A stretch of DNA of 64,000 nt, from the NCBI RefSeq assembly GCF_014651135.1, contig NZ_BMWH01000021.1, positions 1 to 64,000 on the forward strand. Reading direction: 5' to 3'. The notes below the pieces were generated by a model. The model saw only the letters and a list, made by a program, of their open reading frames with translations. It searched no databases and had not been told where the DNA came from. The translations under genes were made by a program, and so were the position numbers. Origin of the DNA: Streptomyces echinoruber. GTDB taxonomy: Bacteria > Actinomycetota > Actinomycetes > Streptomycetales > Streptomycetaceae. Within the stretch, counting starts at the first letter, position 1, and the number at the start of each line of letters is the position of its first letter. Positions 7,690 through 16,539 of this stretch are shown here, in pieces.

Positions 7690-10407
7690 ATGAGCGTGGG
7701 CGGACGGGGCGAGTCACCCGGTGACGGCGAGACGCCGGAGGGTTCGCCTCCCGCGCAGGTGCCGAGCCAGGGCGGGCCCGCGCAGGTGCCGCGCGGCGGC
7801 GGCCCGGGCGAACACGCCGTGCCGGCCCAGCGGGAGCGACGCGACGGCGACGTGTTCCGCGTTCCCCACCCGGACGAGGGCGTGCTGCCGTCCCCGCGGG
7901 ACGAGGAGGACACGGCCCCACCGCACCGGGACGACAGCGCCTCCTGCGGCAGGGGGGACGGGGATGCGGTGGCCGAACCCTGGGAGGACGGCGGAGGACC
8001 GGTGCCGGGGAGCGCGGGGGACGGGGCTTCGCGGACGGCCGGTGGCGAGAGCGGAGCCGCGCGGGCGCCCGGCGCCGAGGAGGATGAGGCTTCGCGGACG
8101 CGCGGTGCCGAGGAGGATGAGGCTTCGCGGACGCGCGGTGCCGAGAAGGGTGAGGCTTCGCGGACGGCCGGTGGTGCGGGCGACGGAGTTCCGCGGACGC
8201 CCGGTGCCGACGACGGAGGGGCGCAGGCGCCCGGTGCCGACGACGGAGGGGCGCAGGCGCCCGGTGCCGAGGGCGGGCTCGTGCCGTCGCCCCGGGAGGA
8301 CGGGTGGGGTGCCCTGCCCTCGTCCCTGGAGCCACCGGGTTTCCCGCCGTCGCCCCGGGAGGACGCGGGCGTGTCGCTCCCGCCCCGGGAGGACGCGGGT
8401 CTTCTGCCCCCGCCCCGGGAGCGCGGTGATGTGCCGCCGCGTCCCCGTGCGCACCGGGGTGTGCTGCCGCACCCGGAAGGCGAGGGTGAACTGCCGCCGT
8501 CTGACGGGGAGTTGATCGAGCGGGTGCGGGCGGGGGACGACACGGCGTACGGGGAGCTGTACCGGCGCCACGTCGAGGCCGTGCGCCGGTACGCGCGCGC
8601 CTGCTGCCGGGACGCGCACACCACCGACGACCTCACCGCCGAGGTGTTCGCCCGCATGCTGCAGGCGGTGCGCGGCGGTTCCGGACCGGAGCACACCGTA
8701 CGCCCCTACCTGCTCGTCTCCGTGCGGCGCGCCGCCGCGCACTGGACGCGGACCGCTCGGCGGGAGCAACTCGTCGACGACTTCGCGGTGTTCGCCGCCC
8801 AGGCGGCCCGGCTGTCCGACCGCCCGGACGGGAACGCCCCGGAGCCGGGCGCCGACGTGCGGGCGATGCACGAGGCCGAGCAGTCCCTGGCGATGCGGGC
8901 CTTTCGCTCGCTGCCGGAACGCTGGCAGGCGGTGCTGTGGCACACCGAGGTCGAGGACGAGTCGCCCGGCGAGGTGGCCGTCCTCTTCGGGCTGGACGCC
9001 AACGGCACGCGCGCGCTCGCCGGCCGGGCCCGCGAGGGCCTGCGGCAGGCATACCTGCAGGCCCACGTCGGCGCCGCGCTCACCGGTGACGAGGAGTGCG
9101 CCCGCCACGCCGGCCGGCTCGGCGCCTACACCCGCGGCCGGCTGCGCGCCCGCGCCGAGCGGGGCCTGCGCAAGCACCTGGAGAAGTGCGCCCGGTGCCG
9201 GCTGGCGGCCGGCCAGATCCAGGAGATCGCCGCGGGCATCCCCGCCGTCGTGCCGGTCGCGGTCCTCGGCTGGCCGGGCGCCGCCGGGTACGCCAAGGCC
9301 CTCGGCGTCCTCGCCGGCGGGGCCGGCGCGGGCGCGGCCGGTGCTGCGGGGACCGTCGGCGAAGGCGCGGCCGGTACCCCGGGGACCGTCGCCGCGAGCG
9401 GCGGTTCGCCGGGCGCCTCCGGCGGGGTCAGGGGTGCTGCTGCCTCCGAGGCGCTGGGTGCGGCGGTCAAGGCCGGTGTCGCGGCCGGCGTCGTCGCCGT
9501 GGCGGCCACGGCGGCGCTCGTGCTCGCCCTGGCCGGCCACGACCACCCGGGCCCGGAGCGGCCGGAGGCCAAGCCGCCCGCGTCGTCGCCGATCGTGCGG
9601 CCGGAGCCGCCGGCTCCCGCGCCCCCGGGAAAGCCGCACCCCGCGCCTCCCGGGAGACCGCGCCCCGGCTCCTCCGCCACGCCGGTGCCGGCCGCCGCGG
9701 CCCGGCCCACCCCGCGCGCCGCCCCCACGCCGGTACCCGTCCTTTCGCGCCACGGGCGTTCGCGCCACGGATCGGTCTCGCGCCCGGCCTCCGCGCCGGG
9801 CCGGCCCCCGGCGCCCCCGCGCCTCGCACCGGCCCCGACTTCCCTGCGGCTCATGCCCGCCCCGCGTGCCACGTCCGCCCCACATGCCACGTCCGCCCCG
9901 CGGCCCGCAGCGGCGCCGACGCCCTCGCCGACGCCTTCGCCGACTCCGGTCGTCCACCGGTGGAGCGAGGTGCCGTACGACGTCGCCGGTGACGGCGGCC
10001 GGCTGGAGCTGCGGCTCGGGGACAGGGGCAGAGACAGGGACGGGGACGGCGGCCGGGTGGGGCGGCGCCACGGGCTGCCGGTGGACGGTATGTGGTACGC
10101 GCACGGGGTGACCGTGCGCGGCTCCTCCGCCGTCACCGTCGACCCGCCGCACCGCGACTGCACCGCCCGCGACGCGCCGGCCGGCGTGGAGGCCCCGGCG
10201 GCCGGGCGCGGCCGGGTCCGCTTCTCCGTGGACGCCGACGGCGCCCGGCCGCGGGCCTCCCGGGTGGTCTCCGGCGGCGAGGCGGCCGTCGGCGTCCACG
10301 GGGACCTGTCCGGGCACCGGACGGTGCACCTGGTCGTCGAGTCGTACGCCCCCTTCGGCGCGGTCGCGGCGGCGGACCGGGCGGAGTCGCACTCCACCTG
10401 CCGGTAG
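7690..10407 (+). CDS. ECF-type sigma factor fused to zinc-finger and membrane domain
   Basis: 905 residues, several times the usual ECF length. Residues 1-270 are low-complexity, rich in Gly/Glu/Asp/Pro, with 10-11-residue repeats of the type GAEEDEASRTR. Sigma region 2 starts near 273 (ELIERVRAGDDTAYGELYRR) and region 4 lies at about 400-457. Directly after it comes a putative zinc-finger anti-sigma segment with the HxxxCxxC motif HLEKCARC, then one transmembrane helix at about 590-617 (VAAGVVAVAATAALVLALAG). A long Pro-rich stalk leads to a folded-looking extracytoplasmic end with two cysteines. The predicted arrangement is a sigma factor tethered to the membrane by its own anti-sigma-like module, which would need release to act. 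GAGGG lies about ten bases before the ATG. Confidence 0.88.
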   Translation: MSVGGRGESPGDGETPEGSPPAQVPSQGGPAQVPRGGGPGEHAVPAQRERRDGDVFRVPHPDEGVLPSPRDEEDTAPPHRDDSASCGRGDGDAVAEPWEDGGGPVPGSAGDGASRTAGGESGAARAPGAEEDEASRTRGAEEDEASRTRGAEKGEASRTAGGAGDGVPRTPGADDGGAQAPGADDGGAQAPGAEGGLVPSPREDGWGALPSSLEPPGFPPSPREDAGVSLPPREDAGLLPPPRERGDVPPRPRAHRGVLPHPEGEGELPPSDGELIERVRAGDDTAYGELYRRHVEAVRRYARACCRDAHTTDDLTAEVFARMLQAVRGGSGPEHTVRPYLLVSVRRAAAHWTRTARREQLVDDFAVFAAQAARLSDRPDGNAPEPGADVRAMHEAEQSLAMRAFRSLPERWQAVLWHTEVEDESPGEVAVLFGLDANGTRALAGRAREGLRQAYLQAHVGAALTGDEECARHAGRLGAYTRGRLRARAERGLRKHLEKCARCRLAAGQIQEIAAGIPAVVPVAVLGWPGAAGYAKALGVLAGGAGAGAAGAAGTVGEGAAGTPGTVAASGGSPGASGGVRGAAASEALGAAVKAGVAAGVVAVAATAALVLALAGHDHPGPERPEAKPPASSPIVRPEPPAPAPPGKPHPAPPGRPRPGSSATPVPAAAARPTPRAAPTPVPVLSRHGRSRHGSVSRPASAPGRPPAPPRLAPAPTSLRLMPAPRATSAPHATSAPRPAAAPTPSPTPSPTPVVHRWSEVPYDVAGDGGRLELRLGDRGRDRDGDGGRVGRRHGLPVDGMWYAHGVTVRGSSAVTVDPPHRDCTARDAPAGVEAPAAGRGRVRFSVDADGARPRASRVVSGGEAAVGVHGDLSGHRTVHLVVESYAPFGAVAAADRAESHSTCR

Positions 10408-10468
10408 CCGCGCATGCCGATAGCCGCGCATGCCGATAGCCACGCGCGCCGGTGACCACGCATACCAG
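10405..10468. repeat. 16-bp tandem repeat TAGCCGCGCATGCCGA
   Basis: Four degenerate copies, the first two identical, between the convergent sigma-factor and SARP genes. The first copy starts with the TAG stop codon of the sigma gene, so repeat slippage here could not change that protein. Confidence 0.8.
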
Positions 10469-10487
10469 TGGCCGCGCGGGGCGGGGT

Positions 10488-13400
10488 TCACACCGCCGGC
10501 CGTCCGGTCCGGGTGCGCAGGGCCTCGGCGAGTTCGGCCAGCACGTCCTGCGCGGCCAGGGCCGCTCCCCGGGCGTACTCCCGGTCGTACTGCTCCTCGG
10601 GCAGGGCGGCGCGGACGGCGGTCCGGGTGCGTTCGGCCTCGGTGCGGTCCGGCAGGGGGCGGGGCAGGCCACCGCGCCAGTGGTCGCTCGCGGCCAGCAG
10701 CCGCAGGGCGCGCGCGGCGTCGCCGAGGCCGGCGAGCTGCCGGGCCGCCGCGTCCACGAACCCCGCCGTGACCGTCTCCACGCACCGGGCGTCCACCGCC
10801 TCGCGCAGGGCGGCGGCCAGCTTCGGCAGCGCCTCGCGCGGGCCCGCCTCGGCGGCGGTGATCAGCCCGTCGGCCAGGGTGAGCATCGCCAGGAACTGGG
10901 GCGGGGGCGTGGCGTCCCGGGTCGTCGCCTGGGCCGCGTCGTACAACTCCCGTGCCTGTGCGGTGCGTTGCTCCTCCAGCGCGATCAGGGCGCCCATCAG
11001 CCGCACATACGCCCGGGAGTCCACCACGCTGTACCGGTCGGCCGCCGCGCCCGCCCGGCACAGTCCGGCGCGGGCGGCGTCGAGGTCGCCGGAGCGGTAG
11101 TCGATCTCGGCGAGCCGGGCGAGGAGATACGGGGTCTCGGTATGGGCGCCGACCTCGTGGGCGAGCCGCAGCGCCTCCTCGTACTCCGTGCGGGCCTGCG
11201 CGAACAGGCTGCGCGCCATGGCCGCCTCGCCGACCGCGCTGCACACCTGGGCCCGCAGCCAGCGGTCGCCGACCCGCGCGCCGAGCCGCCGCAGCTCCGC
11301 CAGGTCGCCGTCGATGCCGTGCACGCCGCCGGGCGAGTCGACGGCCATGTGGGTGCGGAACATGAGCGTCACCGCCTGCGCCCAGTCGTCGCCGTACCGG
11401 CGGCAGTTGGCCACCGCCGCGTCCAGGAACGGCCGGACGTCCCACGTGTCCCGCAGGAAGTAGGCGGTCAGCGGCCAGAGCATGCCCGGCAGCCGGGCGG
11501 CGCGGGGGCCGCCCTCGGCATAGTGGAGGCGGATCCGGTCGATGTACTCCCGGTGGCGGGGGTGCTCCACGATGTCCTTGGGCTGCGTGGACTCCGACAG
11601 CAGGAACAGGCGGGACAGCCGCAGGTCCATCCGCTGCTCGTGGAGGGGGTGGGTGCGTTCGCCGTCCGGCGCGGACAGGAACGCCTCCACCGGGTGGGGC
11701 CGGTCCGTGCCGGGGCCGGGCAGGTCGCCGGCGGTGTCCAGGGCGACGCCCAGGCGCAGGACGCGGTCGGCCCAGGCGGCGCCCTCCCGGCGGTGGTTGC
11801 GCAGCCACCAGAACCAGCTCATGGCCAGCGTGAGGGCGGCGGCCTCCGCCTCCTCGCCGGCGGTGACGGCGCGGTGCAGGGCCGCGCGGACGTTGTCCAG
11901 CTCTTTCTCCATGCGGGCGATCCACACGAGCTGGTCGGGACCGCGCAGGCGCCGGTCGGTCTCCTCGGCGAGGGCGCGCACCCACGCGCGGTGCCGGCGC
12001 TCGGCCGCCGCGCGCAGCCGCGGGGTCTCGGCGGCGCGCTCGACGGCGTACTCGTGGACGGTCTCCAGCATGCGGTACCGCATGCCGTCGCAGCCACCGC
12101 GGTCGTCGGGGGCGCCGCGGTCGTCGGGGCCGCCGCGGTCGTCGCGGTCGTCGGGGGCGCCGCGGTCGTCGGGCGTGGCCACGACCAGGGACTTGTCGAC
12201 GAGCGCGCCGAGCAGGTCGGCCGCGGGGCCGGTGCACACGGCCTCCGCCGCCGCGAGGTCCCAGCCGCCCGCGAACACCGACAGCTCGCGCAGCGCCGTC
12301 CGCTCCCGCTCGTCCAGCAGCTCCCACGACCAGTCGACGACCGCCCGCAGGGTCTGCTGGCGGGGCAGGACCGTGCGGCTGCCGGAGGTGAGCAGGCGGA
12401 AGCGGTCGTCGAGCCGGTCGGCGATCTGCCGCGGGGTCAGCAGCCGCAGGCGGGCGGCGGCCAGCTCGATGGCGAGCGGCAGCCCGTCCAGGCGGCGGCA
12501 GATCTCCGCGACGGCCTCCGTGTCGCGCAGCACGGCCTGTGCGTCCGGGCGTACGGCGGCGGCGCGCTCCGCGAACAGGCGGCGCGCCTGCTCGGGCGGC
12601 AGTGGCTCGACCGGGCGCACCGACTCGCCGGGGACACCCAGGGGTTCGCGGCTGGTGGCGAGAATCGTGAGCTCCGGGCAGCGGGTCAGCAGCGTCTCGG
12701 CGAGGGTGGCGGCCGCGTCGACGACGTGTTCGCAGTTGTCGAGGATCAGCAGCAGCCTGCGCGGGGCACAGTGCTCGACCAGCAGGGCGACGGGGTCGTT
12801 CTGCCGGCCTGTCAGGTCGTTGGTCAGCAGCGCGGTCTCGCGCAGGCCGAGCGCGCCGACCACCGCTCCCGGCACCGCCTCCGGCCGGTCGAGCGGCGCC
12901 AGTTCGACCAGCCACGCCTGGGGGAGACCGGCGGCCGCCTCCTCCGCGAGGCGGGTCTTTCCGGAGCCGCCCGGTCCGGTGAGGGTGACCAGGCGGGCCC
13001 GGCGCAGTTCGGAACGGAGGGCGGCGATCTCGGGTTCCCGGCCGACGAAGGACGTCAGGCGCGGACGGAGGTTGCCGGTGCGGGACGGGGGCGGAGGCGG
13101 GGGTGGGGATGGGGGCGCGGCCGGGGACGACTCCGGGATCGGAGACAAGGAAGGGGACGAGGACGAGGACGGGGAGGGTGACGGTGGCGACGGCTGGCCC
13201 GGTCGCGGCGGTGCGGGGTGCGGGTCGGCCGGGCGGGTGAGGAGCTCGGTGTGCAGGGCGCGGAGCTCCGGGCCCGGGTCGGTGCCGAGACCCTCGGCGA
13301 GGCGGCGGCGGGCGGTCTCGTACGCGGCGAGCGCGTCGGCGCCGCGGCCGGTGTCGCGCAGGGCGCGGACGAGGAGGGCGTGCAGGGGTTCGTCGTAGGG

Positions 13401-13952
13401 GTGGGCGGCGGTCAGTTCCGTCAGCTCCGGTACGGCCTCCTGGGCGCGGCCGAGGCGCAGGAGGGCCTCGGCGCGGGCGCGGGCCGCCTCCAGGCGCAGG
13501 GCCTCCGGGCGGGCGGCGGCGGTGCGGTCGGGCAGTTCGGCCAGGGCGGGCCCGCGCCACAGGGACAGGGCGGCGGTGAGCTGCTCGGCCGCGGTGGCCG
13601 CGTCGCCGCGGGCGAGGGCCGCGGTGCCGTCGCGGAGGCGGCGCTCGAAGACGAACAGGTCGACGTCGTCCTCCGTGGCCGTGAGGCGGTAGCCGCCGGG
13701 TTCGGAGGCGACGGCGTCCCTGCCGAGGGCCCGGCGCAAGCGGCCGACCAGGGCCTGGAGCGCGGCGGGGGCGTCCCGGGGCGGGTCGTCGGGCCAGACC
13801 TCGTCGATCAGGGTGCGGGGGGTGACGGTGGCGCCGGGACGCAGGGCGAGGGCCGTCAGGAGCGCGCGCAGGCGGGGCCCGCCGACGGGTACGGCGGTGC
13901 CCCGGCCGTCCTCCGCCCGGGTGACGCCCAGGATTCTGTACCGCACCGGCAC
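10488..13952 (-). CDS. AfsR-like SARP regulator with NB-ARC ATPase
   Basis: 1154 residues. An OmpR-type winged-helix DNA-binding domain (1-95) is followed by a bacterial transcriptional activation domain (about 97-245), a Pro/Ser linker of about 55 residues, and an NTPase domain with Walker A GPGGSGKTRLAE at about 323 and Walker B-like LLLILDNCEHV. A long TPR-like helical C-terminus covers about 690-1150. This is the AfsR/large-SARP plan, whose members activate antibiotic pathways after nucleotide-driven assembly. Between NB-ARC and TPR there is a local expansion of DDRG/APDDRG units (plus-strand 12105-12172). ATG start; convergent with the sigma gene. Targets are not evident, because no biosynthetic cluster is in the window. 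Confidence 0.92.
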   Translation of the reverse strand: MPVRYRILGVTRAEDGRGTAVPVGGPRLRALLTALALRPGATVTPRTLIDEVWPDDPPRDAPAALQALVGRLRRALGRDAVASEPGGYRLTATEDDVDLFVFERRLRDGTAALARGDAATAAEQLTAALSLWRGPALAELPDRTAAARPEALRLEAARARAEALLRLGRAQEAVPELTELTAAHPYDEPLHALLVRALRDTGRGADALAAYETARRRLAEGLGTDPGPELRALHTELLTRPADPHPAPPRPGQPSPPSPSPSSSSSPSLSPIPESSPAAPPSPPPPPPPSRTGNLRPRLTSFVGREPEIAALRSELRRARLVTLTGPGGSGKTRLAEEAAAGLPQAWLVELAPLDRPEAVPGAVVGALGLRETALLTNDLTGRQNDPVALLVEHCAPRRLLLILDNCEHVVDAAATLAETLLTRCPELTILATSREPLGVPGESVRPVEPLPPEQARRLFAERAAAVRPDAQAVLRDTEAVAEICRRLDGLPLAIELAAARLRLLTPRQIADRLDDRFRLLTSGSRTVLPRQQTLRAVVDWSWELLDERERTALRELSVFAGGWDLAAAEAVCTGPAADLLGALVDKSLVVATPDDRGAPDDRDDRGGPDDRGAPDDRGGCDGMRYRMLETVHEYAVERAAETPRLRAAAERRHRAWVRALAEETDRRLRGPDQLVWIARMEKELDNVRAALHRAVTAGEEAEAAALTLAMSWFWWLRNHRREGAAWADRVLRLGVALDTAGDLPGPGTDRPHPVEAFLSAPDGERTHPLHEQRMDLRLSRLFLLSESTQPKDIVEHPRHREYIDRIRLHYAEGGPRAARLPGMLWPLTAYFLRDTWDVRPFLDAAVANCRRYGDDWAQAVTLMFRTHMAVDSPGGVHGIDGDLAELRRLGARVGDRWLRAQVCSAVGEAAMARSLFAQARTEYEEALRLAHEVGAHTETPYLLARLAEIDYRSGDLDAARAGLCRAGAAADRYSVVDSRAYVRLMGALIALEEQRTAQARELYDAAQATTRDATPPPQFLAMLTLADGLITAAEAGPREALPKLAAALREAVDARCVETVTAGFVDAAARQLAGLGDAARALRLLAASDHWRGGLPRPLPDRTEAERTRTAVRAALPEEQYDREYARGAALAAQDVLAELAEALRTRTGRPAV

Positions 13953-14194
13953 ATTGTCGCCGTACGACCGGGCGCGGACACGGGACGGGGTCCTGTCGAG
14001 GCGCCCGGTTGCTTCGGGGTCACGCCGTCATCGCAGGTCGTCGCCGCGCCCGTGGTGCCCGTGGCGGCGTACTTCCGGGGCCGGGTACCGGCGTGGTGGG
14101 CGGCGACTGCGGTCCTGAGCCGGCCGGCGCCGGCGGCGGTCGCCGTCTCGACGGCGGTGGACGTCGAGGGGCCCGGTTTCTCGGACCGCAGGAC
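13953..14194. other. SARP upstream region
   Basis: About 240 bp of promoter and leader space for the minus-strand SARP gene, bounded on the far side by the 65-bp repeat array. No gene or clear promoter boxes are seen. Confidence 0.4.
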
Positions 14195-14406
14195 GACGGA
14201 CCGGCCACCGCCTCAACGACGGCAGACACCGAAGAGCCCGGCTCCCCCAACCGCAAGGCGACGGACCGGCCACCGCCTCAACGACGGCAGACACCGAAGA
14301 GCCCGGCTCCCCCAACCGCAAGGCGACGGACCGGCCACCGCCTCAACGACGGCAGACACCGAGGAACCCGGCTCCCCCAACCGCAGAGCGACGGACCGGC
14401 CACCGT
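14195..14406. repeat. 65-bp tandem repeat array
   Basis: Three almost identical 65-bp units start at 14195, 14260 and 14325, with a 17-bp partial copy at 14390. Units one and two are identical; the third has a few changes (GAGGAACCC for GAAGAGCCC, AGAGC for AAGGC). 65 is not divisible by three, so the array cannot be a protein repeat. It lies between the SARP start and the asparagine-synthetase-like stop. There are no spacers, so it is not CRISPR. Confidence 0.9.
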
Positions 14407-14445
14407 GGCCCGCGCGGACGCCGGTGTCCCGGCCGGCGCCGCGGC

Positions 14446-16539
14446 CTACCCGCGCGGCCCCGCGACGCCCGCCCGCAGCGCGCTCCGCTGCGGTGCGATC
14501 GCCGCCGGCACGGCACGCGCGCGTGCCGGTGTGCCCGTCCAGCAGGAGCCCCGGCGGGCCAGCAGGCGCTGGAGCCACACCTCCAGGGAGACCAGGTCGG
14601 CCAGGCCGTCCAGGGGCAGGGGTTCTCCCGACGCCGCCGCGCGTACCGCCTTGCGGACCACCCGGGCCTCCACCAGGCCGGCGTCGGCGAGGAGGGGGCT
14701 GCCGAAGAGGTCGACGAGGGAGTCGGCGGCGACGCGCAGGCCGGTGCGGTGGGCGGCGGCGGTGGAGGCGTGGGAGGGGGCGCCCCAGCCGGGGGGCAGG
14801 CCGGTGACGCCGGCGCCCTCCAGGACGGTGCGGAGGATGGCGGCGCGGGCGCCGGGCTGGACGCGCAGGGCCTCGGGCAGGGCGCGGCAGGCGCGGACGA
14901 CCTGGTTGTCGAGGAACGGGGCGTGCAGGCGCTGGGAGCGGATCTCGGCGGCCTGCTCCAGGACGCGCAGGTCGGCGGCGTGGCGGGCCAGGGCGGCCCG
15001 CGCGCGGTAGTCGCCGGGACGCTGGCCGGGGCCGACGCCGGAGCGCTGTGTCGCGTGCTGCAGACGAACCGATACTTCAGCGAGTGCCTCGCCGGTCAGC
15101 CAGCGGGCCGCGGGCCCGGGTCTGCCCCAGGTGAGGGCGGCGAGGGAGGCGCCCACGGCGCCGCCGGGTTCGTCGAAGCGGCGGTGCAGCAGCCGCTCGG
15201 CGAGCAGTTCCAGGCCCGCCCGGTAGGAGGTGCGGGCCAGCCGCCGGGCCGCGCCGTAGACGCGCGCGGGGACCAGCACCGAGCCGTCCGCCTTGGCCAG
15301 CGCCGCGACCGGGCGGACCAGGTGGCGTCGGCGGCGGTCCATCAGCAGGTCGGCCAGGCGCGCGGGGTGGGCGTCGAGGACCTGGCGGGCGCCGTGGCCG
15401 GTGAAGTGGTCGGCGCTGCCGGAGGCCAGGCGGGCGCGGTGGCGGGCGGCCGACACCAGGGAGGGGCCCGGTTCGTCCGTCAGGGGCACCCCGAGGTCGG
15501 CGAAGGGCAGGGTCTCCTCCGTGCCGGTCACCACGACGTGGTGCAGGCGGGGGTTGGCGGCCAGGGCGCCGGCCCGTTCCAGCTCGGCCTCGCGGCCGCC
15601 GACGGCGAGGTCGTTGAAGGTGACCGCGAGCAGGCGCTCGCCGGCGCCGGTGCCGTGGCCCAGGAGGGTGCCGGGCATGCCGGGCAGGCCGGCGGCGAGC
15701 AGGGCGAGGGTCGCGGAGGCGGGGCCGCCGGACAGGTCGGCGCCGATGCCGGGGGCGGGCATGCCGCGGGCCGCGCGGCGTTCGGCGGGGCCCATGCCGG
15801 GCACCGGGCCGGGGTCGAGGTCGGGGATGTGCCGGGGGGCGGCGAGGCGGACGCGGACGGCCTCCACGAGGGCGTCGCGGACGGCGTCGACGGCGTGGTC
15901 GGGGTCGGCCGGGGGCGCGGCGACGGCCAGGGAGGCGACCGGCTCGTAGCCGGCGACCTCGCGCGCCCCGGCGCGCAGGATGAGGGCATGCCCCGGCGGT
16001 ACGCGGCGCACGCCGGCGTAGGGCGTGGAGTCGTGCAGGGCGGCGGGGACGTCGGGGGCGGCGAGCAGGGCGGCGAGGTGGCCGAAGTCGAGGTTGGCCT
16101 CGATGAGGTCGGCGAGCGGCAGCGCGGCCGTGGCGTAGGCGGTGCCGCCGGCCCAGGGGGTGTAGAAGACGGGCCGGGCGCCGGCGAGGTCGCCGCAGAC
16201 GGTGACGCGGCGGCCCACCTGGACGACGGCGGTGTAGCTGCCGGGCCACACGGTCAGGTGGCGCAGGGCGCCGCCGCGGGCGGCGAGCAGGCCGACGCGC
16301 AGTTCCTCGTCGGAGGCGCCGCAGACGCCGAGGACGGCGATGCGGGTGTCGGCGTCGGCCTTCACCAGGCGGATCTCGTCGGGGCGCCAGTCGCCGACGG
16401 CCCACAGCGGGTCGGGGTCGCCCCACAGCAGGTGCGCACCGACCGGGTGCACGGTCTCGCCGTCGTGTCCGGTGGCGCCCGCCGAGCCGATCCGGGCCGG
16501 CCCCGCGGCGGTGCTGCTCCATCCCACCAACCACCGCAT
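14446..16539 (-). CDS. asparagine synthetase / lasso-cyclase-like protein
   Basis: 697 residues with an N-terminal Ntn-amidotransferase-like domain (about 1-200) and a C-terminal ATP-pyrophosphatase-like domain. The PP-loop at about 270 reads DLSGGPASATLA, where functional asparagine synthetases and lasso-peptide cyclases usually have SGGxDS, so an acidic residue is replaced by Ala. The protein begins MRWLVGWSS, with no Cys at position 2, so glutamine hydrolysis is not expected. The absence of this Cys is typical of lasso cyclases and beta-lactam synthetase relatives. GGAGG five to six bases upstream supports the ATG. No precursor peptide or leader peptidase is seen nearby. Between regulatory genes it may be a repurposed or inactive enzyme; function unknown. 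Confidence 0.8.
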   Translation of the reverse strand: MRWLVGWSSTAAGPARIGSAGATGHDGETVHPVGAHLLWGDPDPLWAVGDWRPDEIRLVKADADTRIAVLGVCGASDEELRVGLLAARGGALRHLTVWPGSYTAVVQVGRRVTVCGDLAGARPVFYTPWAGGTAYATAALPLADLIEANLDFGHLAALLAAPDVPAALHDSTPYAGVRRVPPGHALILRAGAREVAGYEPVASLAVAAPPADPDHAVDAVRDALVEAVRVRLAAPRHIPDLDPGPVPGMGPAERRAARGMPAPGIGADLSGGPASATLALLAAGLPGMPGTLLGHGTGAGERLLAVTFNDLAVGGREAELERAGALAANPRLHHVVVTGTEETLPFADLGVPLTDEPGPSLVSAARHRARLASGSADHFTGHGARQVLDAHPARLADLLMDRRRRHLVRPVAALAKADGSVLVPARVYGAARRLARTSYRAGLELLAERLLHRRFDEPGGAVGASLAALTWGRPGPAARWLTGEALAEVSVRLQHATQRSGVGPGQRPGDYRARAALARHAADLRVLEQAAEIRSQRLHAPFLDNQVVRACRALPEALRVQPGARAAILRTVLEGAGVTGLPPGWGAPSHASTAAAHRTGLRVAADSLVDLFGSPLLADAGLVEARVVRKAVRAAASGEPLPLDGLADLVSLEVWLQRLLARRGSCWTGTPARARAVPAAIAPQRSALRAGVAGPRG

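Noticed and set aside
7714..13560. Very long minus-strand open frame (about 1950 codons) opposite the sigma and SARP genes
   Set aside because: Arg/Pro/Gly-rich translation with no domains; it is the antisense or shifted-frame shadow of GC-rich genes.
14195..14406. CRISPR array
   Set aside because: The 65-bp units are directly adjacent with no unique spacers and no cas genes are present.
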